A stretch of 64,000 nucleotides of DNA from JAJZVS01 sp963708095 (GTDB lineage: Bacteria; Pseudomonadota; Alphaproteobacteria; Acetobacterales; Acetobacteraceae): NCBI GenBank assembly GCA_963708095.1, contig OY970182.1:4588001-4652000 (forward strand). Reading direction: 5' to 3'. A model generated the notes under the pieces. The model was not told where the DNA came from and made no database searches. It saw nothing but the letters and a program-made list of their open reading frames with translations. A program made the translations under genes and the position numbers. Shown here one piece after another: positions 25,163-35,605 of this stretch. Position 1 is the first letter of the stretch. Every line of letters starts with the position of its first letter.

Positions 25163-27040
25163 TCAATGCAGGCTCACCAGCATCGGCGCCGTCGCCGGGG
25201 AGAAGCGCGGGAAGGACCCGTCGGCAATCGCGTCCAGGCTGGGCGAGGCGAGACCGAGCCGCGCCGCATACAGCCATGTATAGGCCAATCCGCGCTCGAC
25301 GAAAATGCGGGTCTGGCGGATCGGGATCGCCTCGATGAACAGCAGCGGATCGCCGTCGTCGTGCACGTCGTTGTGCCACGACAGATAGCTTCCGAGACCG
25401 GCATTGTAGCTTGCCAGCAGGCCGATGAGATCGCCGTCGACCGGCGTGCGCAGCGCCAGCGAGCGGATCAGCCGTTGACCGACTTCCAGATTGAACCCCG
25501 GATTATGCAGGCTCGCCCCGGTCAGATTCCCGTTGCCCATCACCGCGCGTGCGGTGATGGGCGTGATCTGCATCAGTCCGCGCGCGCCCGCGGGTGAAAC
25601 CGCTTGCGCATCGAAATTCGATTCCGCGCGGGTCATCCCGTAGACCAGTGCGGGATCGATCTGGAACCCCCCCTCGGGATGCAAGGTCGGCATCGGAAAA
25701 TGCAGGTCCTGCGCCGGGATTCCGTCCGCCTCCTGGATGCGCGCGGCGATCTGCCCGGCCAGCTGGGGCATGCCGGCGCGCGCCGCGACCAGCATCAGGG
25801 CGCGGCGCAACGGGGGATCGTGCACGACTGCGGGCCAGAGGCAGCGCAGCGCCGTCTCCGCGCGCGTGGTCTGGCCCACCTGCAACAGCGCGAAGGCGAG
25901 CTGGCCCTGCGGCAGCGCGGCCAGCGCATCGAGATCGGCGCCCGACAGGGTGGCATGGGCGAACATCGCGCCGACGCCCCAACCCAGGGTGCGGCGGGCA
26001 ATCAACCCGTAGAAGGTCTGCCCCGCGCCGGCGGCACGGCGGAACCAGGCCTCGGCTGCGGCGGGATAGCCGCGGCGCAGTGCGACCCGCCCGGCCCAGA
26101 AGGCGCCGGCGGCGCGCAGGCTGGCCGAGGCGCTCGGCGCCCGCGCGGCGGTGGCGAAAAAGAATCCGGCATCGCGCATCTTGCCGAGCCGCCAGGCGGC
26201 CAAACCCGCCACATAGGCCGGCGGTCCCGCCGTGCCGCCGGCACCGGTCTCCCGCCGTGCCGCCGCGGCCACCCGCAGTGCGGCGGCGTCCCGGTTGTCG
26301 GCGAACAACCCGCGCGCCACCTTGGCCCGCAGGGCCGCGGCGGCGGCCGGCCGCAGGCCTCGGGTCTGCGCGATCAGCCGGAGCGCGACGTCGAACGCGC
26401 CGGCCCGCACATGCGCCGCCACGTCGCGTTCCAGCCAGGAGGCCGCGGTCGGGCTCGATACTGCCGGGTCCCGCACGGGGGCCCCCGATCCCGCCATGTC
26501 GGGCGCTGCCGCGGGCGCCAGGAAGGCGGGCAGGGGCGCCTTCAGCACGGCGCTCAGGCTCGGCGTCAGCGGGCGGCCCGACGGAAGCCGCTGCAGCAAC
26601 AGGGCGCGGATGGCCGGCGCGTCCGGCTCGGCCCCGAAGCGGGCGAGCCAGCCCGTGAGTTCCGGCACGGTAGAGCGATGAAACGGGCCCAGGTAGCGGT
26701 CGGCCAGGATGCTGCCGAGCAGCAGGTCGGACCCGAGCCGGTCGGTCAGCGCTTCCGCCTCGGTCATGCGTCCGGCGTGCTGGTCCGCAAATATGCGGCG
26801 CACCCGCGCCGCCTCGCCGGGCGAGAGCGGACGCGGCAACGCCGCGAACCCGCCGCCCCCACCGTGACCTCCGCCTTGGTCCGGGGCGCCGATCCGCGGG
26901 ATGGCCATCGCGGTCTGATCGTTGCCCCCCTTCCCCCATGCGAAACCCGCCGGGACCGACGCCCCGGCGAACAACGCGGCCCCGGCAACCAGGGCCCGCA
27001 CGGCGAAAAGGCGGGAGAGCGTGTGACCGGTCCCTCGCAT
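25163..27040 (-). CDS. Soluble lytic murein transglycosylase (Slt family)
   Basis: 625 residues from ATG 27040, giving a clean signal peptide (SRLFAVRALVAGAALFAGASVPAGFAWG). A longer in-frame start at 27121 would bury it. The middle is an alpha-helical superhelix typical of Slt70. The C-terminal goose-lysozyme-like SLT domain has the catalytic Glu in YGMTRAESNFDAQAVSPAGARGLMQI, the SYNAG motif and the FIEAIPIRQTRIFVERGLAYTWLY finish. It cleaves peptidoglycan in the periplasm to anhydro-muropeptides. Same strand as the glycosylase upstream (114-bp gap) and moaB downstream. Confidence 0.92.
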   Translation of the reverse strand: MRGTGHTLSRLFAVRALVAGAALFAGASVPAGFAWGKGGNDQTAMAIPRIGAPDQGGGHGGGGGFAALPRPLSPGEAARVRRIFADQHAGRMTEAEALTDRLGSDLLLGSILADRYLGPFHRSTVPELTGWLARFGAEPDAPAIRALLLQRLPSGRPLTPSLSAVLKAPLPAFLAPAAAPDMAGSGAPVRDPAVSSPTAASWLERDVAAHVRAGAFDVALRLIAQTRGLRPAAAAALRAKVARGLFADNRDAAALRVAAAARRETGAGGTAGPPAYVAGLAAWRLGKMRDAGFFFATAARAPSASASLRAAGAFWAGRVALRRGYPAAAEAWFRRAAGAGQTFYGLIARRTLGWGVGAMFAHATLSGADLDALAALPQGQLAFALLQVGQTTRAETALRCLWPAVVHDPPLRRALMLVAARAGMPQLAGQIAARIQEADGIPAQDLHFPMPTLHPEGGFQIDPALVYGMTRAESNFDAQAVSPAGARGLMQITPITARAVMGNGNLTGASLHNPGFNLEVGQRLIRSLALRTPVDGDLIGLLASYNAGLGSYLSWHNDVHDDGDPLLFIEAIPIRQTRIFVERGLAYTWLYAARLGLASPSLDAIADGSFPRFSPATAPMLVSLH

Positions 27041-27154
27041 GTCGTCTCGCCTAGCGGCGAGAAATCGCCAAGGCAATCCTTGAACCGGGGGGCGCGCATA
27101 CACGGATTGATGAACCGACAAGAAATCAGCCGGTTAGGGGGGGAGTTATGCTCA

Positions 27155-27988
27155 CTATTTCGTGATATTGGCGTCCAGCCCCCGTCGCAGAAGCCGCAGC
27201 TCGGCCCACGCTCGTCGCCGGGCGGGCCCCGGGGTGCGCAGCAGAATGCCCGGGTCCTGGGACGCCAGCGCGGGGATCGGATCGAGCGGCGGGACCGTCA
27301 ACGCCCGCCATGCCTCCTTCCCGCGCCGCCCGGGTCCCAGCAGATCCTGCACCACGAGCGGACCGAGCAGCACGACCCGCCGTGGCCGTACCAGCACGAT
27401 CAGCCGGTGCAGGAACGGCCGGCATGCTGCGCGCTCGGCCGGGCTGGGCGGGCGATCGCCCGGCGGCCGCCACGGCACCAGCGGGGCGAGCAGCAGGCGT
27501 GACCGGTCGAGGCCGATGCTCGCCAGCATCTTGTCGAGATAGGCACCGGCAGGGCCGGCGAAGGGCCGACCGGCACGGTCGTCGGCATCGCTCGGCGCCT
27601 CACCGATCAGCAGCAGGCCGGCGTCCGGGTCGCCCTCGGCGAACACGAGGTTGGCGGCGGTGGCCTTCAGCGCGCAGCCGTCGAAGCGGGCGATCGCCGC
27701 GCGCAAAGCGGGCAGGGTATCGGCGGTGGCCGCCAGTTCCGCGGCGGCTGCGGCGGCGGGCGGTACTGCGCCTCGGCTTGTATCCGGCCCCGTGGAGGCG
27801 GGAGGCGCACCGGCTCGGGGAGGAACGCTCCGCATCGCGACGGCCCCGGCAGGCGCCCCGCCAGGGAGCGCGTCCGAGGTCGCGACGGTCGCGGGCGCGG
27901 ACGGGCGGAGCCGGTCTACCGGCGCGTCCTCCAGCGCCTCGTCGGCGCCGAACTCGATCTGCAACCGCAGCGCGACCAGGGGCTCCAT
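27155..27988 (-). CDS. Uracil-DNA glycosylase superfamily protein (family 4-like), altered motif
   Basis: 277 residues; ATG 27988 has a perfect AGGAGG. An Ala/Pro-rich N-terminal ~80 residues precede the core. FDGCALKATAANLVFAEGDPDAGLLLIGEAPSDADDRAGRPFAGPAG is the family-4 start (motif I), with ACRPFLHRLIVLVRPRRVVLLG after it. Family-4 enzymes bind an Fe-S cluster with four Cys; only two candidate Cys are evident in the core here. The usual HPA/HPS of motif II appears as SQDPGILLR, so the conserved His is absent. It may therefore be an inactive or differently working homologue. Divergent from the ETF-QO gene over 127 bp. Confidence 0.82.
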   Translation of the reverse strand: MEPLVALRLQIEFGADEALEDAPVDRLRPSAPATVATSDALPGGAPAGAVAMRSVPPRAGAPPASTGPDTSRGAVPPAAAAAAELAATADTLPALRAAIARFDGCALKATAANLVFAEGDPDAGLLLIGEAPSDADDRAGRPFAGPAGAYLDKMLASIGLDRSRLLLAPLVPWRPPGDRPPSPAERAACRPFLHRLIVLVRPRRVVLLGPLVVQDLLGPGRRGKEAWRALTVPPLDPIPALASQDPGILLRTPGPARRRAWAELRLLRRGLDANITK

Positions 27989-28013
27989 GCCCTTCCTCCT
28001 GCCTGCTCCCGCG

Positions 28014-28047
28014 CCGGCGTGCAATCGGCCCCGGCGTGCAATCGGCC
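28014..28047. repeat. Perfect 17-bp tandem duplication in a divergent promoter region
   Basis: CCGGCGTGCAATCGGCC occurs twice head-to-tail between the divergent glycosylase and ETF-QO genes. It lies in the 127-bp region that must contain both promoters, so it changes their spacing. Confidence 0.85.
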
Positions 28048-28115
28048 AATGGACGGTTTGGCAACCGGGCGCCCGCCGCATAGGTTGCCGGCCCGGAGAT
28101 GGAGGACACCAGCCA

Positions 28116-29768
28116 ATGGCGGACGCGACCCAACCTCGCGAATCCCCCCCTCGCGAATCCATGGAGTTCGACGCCCTGATCGTGGGCGCCGGCCCGGCCG
28201 GCCTCGCCTGTGCCATCCGCCTCAAGCAGCTCGCGCCGGACGCGGCGGTCTGCGTGGTGGAGAAAGGCGGCGAGGTGGGCGCGCATATCCTCTCCGGTGC
28301 GGTGGTCGAGCCGCGGGCGCTCGCCGAGCTGATCCCGGACTGGGAGGCCCAGGGCGCGCCGCTGAATACCCCGGCGCGCGACGATCGCTTCCTGTTCCTC
28401 ACCGCAAGCCGCGCCTGGCGGCTGCCGACGCCGCCGCAGATGCACAATGCCGGCAATTACATCGTCTCGCTCGGCGACGTGGTGCGCTGGCTTGGCCAGC
28501 AGGCCGAGGCGCTCGGGGTCGAGATCTATCCGGGCTTCGCCGCCGTCGAGCTGCTGGAGGAAGACGGCCGGGTCGCGGGCGTCGCCACCGGCGACATGGG
28601 CATCGGCAAGGATGGCGCGCCCACCGGCACCTTCCAGCGCGGCATGGAACTGCGCGCACCTTATACCTTGCTTGCCGAAGGCTGCCGCGGCTCGCTCTCC
28701 AAGCAGGCGATCGCCCGCTTCGCCTTGCGCGAGGGCGCGGAGCCGCAAACCTACGCGATCGGCATCAAGGAGCTGTGGGAAATCCCTGCGACCCAGCACC
28801 GCCCCGGGCTCATCGAGCACTCGGTGGGCTGGCCGCTCGATCGCAGCACCTACGGCGGGTCCTTCCTCTACCATTTCGGCGCCAACCTGGTCTCCTACGG
28901 CTTCGTCATCGGCCTCGACTATCGCAACCCCTGGCTGTCTCCGTTCGAGGAGGCGCAGCGCTTCAAGACCCACCCCGCGGTGCGCGGCCACTTCACCGGC
29001 GGCCGGCGGATCGGCTACGGAGCGCGGGCGTTGAACGAAGGCGGCTTCCAGTCGATCCCCCGCCTGATCTTTCCCGGCGGCGCGCTGATCGGCAATTCCG
29101 CCGGGTTCGTGAACGTGCCCAAGATCAAGGGATCCCACACGGCGATGAAGACCGGCATGCTGGCGGCCGAAGCGGTCGCCGCCGCCCTCGCCGGAACCCG
29201 CCCGCCGCTGCTCGACGCTTACCCGGAGGCGCTGCGCGCAAGCTGGGTGTGGGAGGAACTGCGGGCGGTGCGCAACGTCCGCCCCGGCTTCGCCCGCTTC
29301 GGCTTCTGGGGCGGCCTCGGCTACGCCGCGCTGGATACCTACCTGCTTCGCGGCAAAGCCCCCTGGACCCTGCACCACCCGCACCCCGACAACGAAACCC
29401 TGCTGCCGGCCGACCAGGCGCCGCGGATCGACTACCCGAAGCCGGACGGGGTGCTGACCTTCGACCGGCTGTCCTCGGTGTTCATCAGCAATACCAACCA
29501 CGAGGAAAACCAGCCGGCCCACCTCCGGCTGCGCGACCCCGAAGTCGCCATCACCACCAACTGGAACCGCTACCGCAGCCCCGAAACCCGCTACTGCCCC
29601 GCCGGCGTCTACGAAATCGTCGGCGCCGACGAAGGCACGCCCCGCCTGCAAATCAACGCGCAAAACTGCGTCCACTGCAAAACCTGCGACATCAAGGACC
29701 CCACCCAGAACATCGACTGGGTCCCCCCCGAAGGCGCCGGCGGGCCGAATTACCCCAGCGGGATGTGA
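28116..29768 (+). CDS. Electron transfer flavoprotein-ubiquinone oxidoreductase
   Basis: 550 residues, normal length. FAD-binding DALIVGAGPAGLACAIRLKQ at about 18-37, EVGAHILSGAV, and the ubiquinone-binding and membrane-associating middle (GGFQSIPRLIFPGGALIGNSAGFVNVPKIKGSHTAMKTGM). Near the C-terminus the [4Fe-4S] cysteines are complete: RYCPAGVYE and NCVHCKTCDIKDPTQNI. It passes electrons from ETF (fatty-acid and amino-acid dehydrogenases) to ubiquinone at the inner membrane. GGAGG precedes the ATG by about ten bases. Its last codons form the left end of a 367-bp palindrome. Confidence 0.95.
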   Translation: MADATQPRESPPRESMEFDALIVGAGPAGLACAIRLKQLAPDAAVCVVEKGGEVGAHILSGAVVEPRALAELIPDWEAQGAPLNTPARDDRFLFLTASRAWRLPTPPQMHNAGNYIVSLGDVVRWLGQQAEALGVEIYPGFAAVELLEEDGRVAGVATGDMGIGKDGAPTGTFQRGMELRAPYTLLAEGCRGSLSKQAIARFALREGAEPQTYAIGIKELWEIPATQHRPGLIEHSVGWPLDRSTYGGSFLYHFGANLVSYGFVIGLDYRNPWLSPFEEAQRFKTHPAVRGHFTGGRRIGYGARALNEGGFQSIPRLIFPGGALIGNSAGFVNVPKIKGSHTAMKTGMLAAEAVAAALAGTRPPLLDAYPEALRASWVWEELRAVRNVRPGFARFGFWGGLGYAALDTYLLRGKAPWTLHHPHPDNETLLPADQAPRIDYPKPDGVLTFDRLSSVFISNTNHEENQPAHLRLRDPEVAITTNWNRYRSPETRYCPAGVYEIVGADEGTPRLQINAQNCVHCKTCDIKDPTQNIDWVPPEGAGGPNYPSGM

Positions 29769-30124
29769 CATCGGGGATGGGGCGCGCCCTGTAGCAAGCA
29801 AGGCCAAGGGGCTTTGCCCCCTGGACCCCCACCAAGGGCTCGCCCTTGGAACCCTTCCGTTGGTTCCGTGCGGTGGGGGGTGTCGCGGCTGGGTGGGCGG
29901 CGGGGGGGCTGGGGCGCCGGCACAGGGACAAGGGCGCAGATGCGCCCTGTCCCTGCCGGCGCCCCAGCCCCCCCGCCGCCCACCCAGCCGCGACACCCCC
30001 CACCGCACGGAACCAAACCCGAGGGGTCCAGGGGACTAGTCCCCTGGCAGGGGGTCCAGGGGGGCGGAGCCCCCTTGGCCTTGCTTGCTACAGGGCGCGC
30101 CCGACCCCCGGTGTCACATCCCGC
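29758..30124. repeat. 367-bp nearly perfect palindrome between ETF-QO and secA genes
   Basis: The outer ends are GCGGGATGTGACA (29758-29770) and its complement (30112-30124). Moving inward, GCGCGCCCTGTAGCAAGCA, a CCAAGGGG-type stem, and a ~70-bp block starting GGTTCCGTGCGGTGGGGGGT all recur as reverse complements. The arms are about 180 bp each, centred near 29942, with small mismatches and a few indels in the part holding CCAAGGGCTCGCCCTTGG-like sub-hairpins. The left end includes the ETF-QO stop codon. No coding capacity is convincing. It could act as a very strong terminator or be a mobile palindromic repeat. Confidence 0.9.
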
Positions 30125-30186
30125 GTCGTTGACCGCGCGGGGGGGGGACCTTATCTGGGGGGGGTCCCCCTCCCGGAAGGCTTGTG

Positions 30187-32946
<2,760 letters not shown>

Positions 32947-32967
32947 ACGGCCGCTTGCCGCGGCGGG

Positions 32968-33888
32968 CTACACCACCAGGCGCATCCGTCGAGCTGCGGC
33001 CGGTTCGCGCGGCAGGCCCTCGGTCTCCGTGAAGGAGCCCCACATGTCGCCGTTGTAGCCCTCGACCGTGAACTGCCGCGGCCGGTAGGTCGCTTCCTGT
33101 TCCGGCAGGATGTGTTTCACGCCCACGGAATATTCGTAGACCATTCCGTCCGGGCCTTCGAAATAGACCATGATCGCGGTCGAGATCGGATGCCGGCCCG
33201 GCCCGTAGACGATCTTCACCCCCTGCTGCTTCAGCCAGTAGTAGGAGCGCATGACGTCGTCGATGTCCTCCACCTGGTGGTTGATGTGCTGGATGCCGGG
33301 ACGGGTGGACGGCATCAGCACCACCGAGTGGTGCACGGTATTGATGCGCAGGAATGTTGCATCGCCCAGCCAGTCCGACACGCGTGCGTTCAGCAACCTG
33401 GTCCAGAACGCGGTGTCGCGCCTGGGGTCGGTGCTGAACATGCCGACATGGCTGAAATTGTCGATCGCGATGTCGCGCGACGGGGTGAAGCGCACGCCGC
33501 TGTTGAAGGGGCGGGCGAGGAACTCGATCTGGTTGCCGCTCGGATCGGTGGTGGCGATGAAGTCGCGCGTGCGCCGGGCGTCGCATTCGGCGCGCGTGCC
33601 GCGGTGCACCGGCCTTCCCTCGCGTTCCAGCGCGGCGCCGAGCGCGTCGAGATCGTCGGGATCGAGGAGGTCGATGCCGATCGTGTGGTCGGAAGGATCA
33701 CCCTCGAAATAGACCAGGGTGTGGTCGCGGGTGTCGCCGCGCACGGTGGCGCGGTCGGAGCGGAAATAGGCGGATTTGCCTTCGCGCGCAACCAGTTGCA
33801 GCCCGACGATGCTGGTGGCGAAGGTGATCGCGGCGTCGAGGTCCGAGGTGCCGAGCCGCGCGTAGCGGATGTCGTGCAGGTTGATCAT
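32968..33888 (-). CDS. Type I extradiol ring-cleavage dioxygenase (VOC superfamily)
   Basis: 306 residues with two VOC modules. The likely Fe(II) ligands in the second module are His in IDNFSHVGMFSTD, His in GIQHINHQVEDI and Glu in GPDGMVYEYSVG, in the order seen in 2,3-dihydroxybiphenyl and catechol 2,3-dioxygenases. It should cleave a catechol-type ring, but the aromatic substrate is not predictable from sequence alone. AAGGAA precedes ATG 33888. No other ring-degradation genes adjoin it, though an HpcH/HpaI aldolase gene, a family used in meta-cleavage pathways, lies 2.6 kb downstream. Confidence 0.85.
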   Translation of the reverse strand: MINLHDIRYARLGTSDLDAAITFATSIVGLQLVAREGKSAYFRSDRATVRGDTRDHTLVYFEGDPSDHTIGIDLLDPDDLDALGAALEREGRPVHRGTRAECDARRTRDFIATTDPSGNQIEFLARPFNSGVRFTPSRDIAIDNFSHVGMFSTDPRRDTAFWTRLLNARVSDWLGDATFLRINTVHHSVVLMPSTRPGIQHINHQVEDIDDVMRSYYWLKQQGVKIVYGPGRHPISTAIMVYFEGPDGMVYEYSVGVKHILPEQEATYRPRQFTVEGYNGDMWGSFTETEGLPREPAAARRMRLVV

Positions 33889-33990
33889 GGCGTTTCCTTG
33901 CGATGCCGGGGCACGCCGGAAGGACGGGCGGCCGCGTTTGACGGGAGGCTAATCCCCCGGCCGCACCGGCTGCAACCACCGCGGCGGCGC

Positions 33991-34185
33991 GGCAGCAATT
34001 CTCGTTTTGCCGGCGAAGGGGCGGGCGCAGCACAAAAGCAAGTTCCACCCCGGCGGCGCGGAGGCACGGCGAAGGCCACCGCCGCCGCGGAATCCCGACC
34101 CTTCTCCGTGCCGCCGGGGCGGAACCTGCTTCGTGCCGCCTGCCCTGGTCATGCGCGCATGCCTGGTAAAATGAGACTTGCTGCC
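33991..34185. repeat. MITE-like palindromic repeat, copy 1
   Basis: Terminal inverted repeats lie at about 33992-34014 (GCAGCAATTCTCGTTTTGCC...) and 34161-34184 (...TAAAATGAGACTTGCTGC). An inner hairpin has GGCGGCGCGGAGGCACGG on one side and CCGTGCCGCCGGGGCGGAA on the other. Shares ends and internal blocks (AAGGGGCGGGCG, GCCCTGGTCATGCG) with the copy at 36393. No gene inside. Confidence 0.75.
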
Positions 34186-34230
34186 GCCCGCACGGTGGTG
34201 ACGCGTTTTGAATTTTGGGGTTGGGGAAAA

Positions 34231-34803
34231 TTAGCACAGCCTGCTGACTGGGTTATCCAACGCCGCAAGGACGATACTGCGTGCGTGGAGCAGGACAGAT
34301 TTGAGCTCGTCTGTGGAAACCTCTGCAAACCCAAGTCCCCGGAGCAGAAAAATACCTTCAACAGCCAGCAGTGCGTGACGGACTTTAGCAACCTCACCAT
34401 GTTCCGATCGGAGCGGATCGAGCAATGCCCTGTAAAAGCGTCGTACCGGTCCCAGCATGTCAGGGGCATGCACCAGTGCGGTTATGAGAAAAGCCGCCAT
34501 TTGCGTCGAGGCGTCGTCCTCGGCCAGGGCTTCCTCGATGTGCGCGAGGACCAATTCGACCGGCCCAGTTGGCCCACTGCCGAGTCGCCGACGTACAGCC
34601 TCCTGGAAACGAGCCATTTCTCGTTCTAGCGCCGCGTGTACCAATCCATCCTTAGTCGCAAAGGTATAGACGAGACCGCCCTTGCTGATCCCCGCACGCT
34701 CGGCCACGGCATCGAGGGTGAAATTTCGGCCACCAGAGTCGAGGATGACGGCCTCGGCAGCATCCAAGACCTTGTCCCTGTCGATTTCCTTCTTTCGCGT
34801 CAC
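34231..34803 (-). CDS. TetR-family repressor
   Basis: 190 residues. The N-terminal helix-turn-helix is typical: DKVLDAAEAVILDSGGRNFTLDAVAERAGISKGGLVYTFATKDGLVHAAL. The C-terminal ligand-binding domain is shorter than average (LITALVHAPDMLGPVRRFYRALLDPL). It is divergent from the VOC gene, and two related palindromes lie between them (34821-34834, 34845-34860), the expected arrangement for a repressor of itself and the VOC gene. Codon use is less GC-rich than in neighbouring genes, fitting transfer. Its stop codon is at the very edge of the left inverted repeat. Confidence 0.9.
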   Translation of the reverse strand: MTRKKEIDRDKVLDAAEAVILDSGGRNFTLDAVAERAGISKGGLVYTFATKDGLVHAALEREMARFQEAVRRRLGSGPTGPVELVLAHIEEALAEDDASTQMAAFLITALVHAPDMLGPVRRFYRALLDPLRSEHGEVAKVRHALLAVEGIFLLRGLGFAEVSTDELKSVLLHARSIVLAALDNPVSRLC

Positions 34804-34820
34804 AACGCCCCTTGCTTTTT

Positions 34821-34860
34821 CGACTGATCAGTCGCAAGTCATTTCCGACTTGCTAGTCGG
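34821..34860. promoter_or_regulatory. Paired palindromic operators between tetR and the VOC gene
   Basis: CGACTGATCAGTCG (34821-34834) is a perfect 14-bp palindrome. CCGACT-TGCT-AGTCGG (34845-34860) is a second inverted repeat with the same CGACT/AGTCG half-sites. Their centres are 25 bp apart and both lie just upstream of the tetR start, so they are the probable binding sites of that repressor. Confidence 0.7.
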
Positions 34861-34936
34861 ATTAGCATGGCGGCGCTTGCTCGGCAAGACTGCTCCTCAG
34901 CTAACCCTCTAGCGAACTTTATGAAAGGACTTAGAA

Positions 34937-35368
34937 ATGGACGACTCTTTACCCGCCGCAGCCCTCGCTCACTTTGTCATGAAAGTACAAAATATCGAGG
35001 CAAGTCATCAATTTTATGTTGGTTTAGGTCTGCGCGCGCTCGACACATTTCCTGGATTGGCGATCGTTGAACTGCGCGGCGGCACGCATTTGCTGCTATT
35101 TCAAAGGGAAGATGATCAGAGCAGGACTTTGCAGAACAGTCATGTCGGCCAAAGACCAGATTTTGGCAGCGAAAAAATAGATCTTATGATCGCTGGGCAT
35201 AAAAAAGCGGATCTGGAACTCTACAGGGCCCGCCTGATTGATAAAGGATATTCACCGTCATCCATCGCAGAACGCGCGCTATACGGCCATCATTATTTCT
35301 CGATACAAGATCCTGATGGAAATGGCGTCAGTTTCTACACTAGTCATTGTGGCGACAAGCCCGTTTGA
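34937..35368 (+). CDS. VOC-superfamily protein (glyoxalase/dioxygenase-like)
   Basis: 143 residues, one VOC module pair. ALAHFVMKVQNIEASHQFYVGLGLRAL at the start and HHYFSIQDPDGNGVSFYTSH at the end give the beta-alpha-beta fold; a possible metal His is present in the first strand (AHFVMKV) and another in HYF. Members include glyoxalases, fosfomycin-type resistance proteins and toxin-binding proteins; control by a divergent TetR repressor suggests a role in handling a toxic small molecule, which is inference. AAAGGA precedes the ATG. Noticeably AT-rich (for example AAAGTACAAAATATCGAGG). Confidence 0.85.
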   Translation: MDDSLPAAALAHFVMKVQNIEASHQFYVGLGLRALDTFPGLAIVELRGGTHLLLFQREDDQSRTLQNSHVGQRPDFGSEKIDLMIAGHKKADLELYRARLIDKGYSPSSIAERALYGHHYFSIQDPDGNGVSFYTSHCGDKPV

Positions 35369-35380
35369 TATACCCGCCAG

Positions 35381-35512
35381 CTAACTGACGGGTACGGTGC
35401 CGCAGACCGGGCGCGCGATCTGCAGGCCGAGCGCGAAGAAGCCCGGGGCTTGCGGTCTACCGTGGGCCACGTTGATGGACGCGGCCATTGCCCGGGAAAC
35501 TCCGAGTGTTAG
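35381..35512 (-). pseudogene. Possible C-terminal gene fragment inside the cassette
   Basis: On the minus strand an open frame ends at the TAG at 35383-35381 with a natural-looking tail: AMAASINVAHGRPQAPGFF followed by ALGLQIARPVCGTVPVS. It has no credible start or ribosome site and runs into the right inverted repeat. It looks like the 3' end of a gene cut off by that repeat, but about 40 residues are too few to name a family. Confidence 0.25.
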
Positions 35513-35583
35513 TGTCCCTAACCAAAAAATTCAAAATGCGTCACCACCGCCCGCACAAACCTGTTGCCTCGCCCCGGGCGTAT

Positions 35584-35598
35584 GTTCTATATTTGTTC
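35584..35598 (+). promoter_or_regulatory. LexA (SOS) box of the alphaproteobacterial GTTC-N7-GTTC type
   Basis: GTTC-TATATTT-GTTC fits the GTTC-N7-GTTC consensus exactly. The AT-rich spacer TATATTT could double as the -10 element, placing LexA directly on the promoter. The ATG of the following gene is only 7 bp further on. Confidence 0.7.
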
Positions 35599-35605
35599 GC
35601 AACCC

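Larger units (their letters stand above)
34187..35555. mobile_element. Inverted-repeat-bounded cassette carrying tetR and a VOC gene
   Basis: The left end (34193-34231) and the right end (35511-35549, reverse complement) share CGGTGGTGACGC, TTTTGAATTTT and GGTT-GGGA blocks over about 39 bp with about six mismatches. The 6-bp sequence CCCGCA stands directly outside both ends (34187-34192 and 35550-35555), as a target-site duplication would. The DNA inside is clearly more AT-rich than its surroundings and holds a TetR regulator and a VOC protein but no transposase, so any mobility would depend on an enzyme encoded elsewhere. Confidence 0.6.

Noticed and set aside
29758..30124. A CRISPR-like or coding element
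   Set aside because: One inverted repeat with no spacer pattern; frames inside are shadows that differ between strands.
35582..35605. Earlier start ATG 35582 for the SOS-box gene
   Set aside because: It lies in front of and inside the LexA box, which would then be within the coding sequence; ATG 35606 follows the box.
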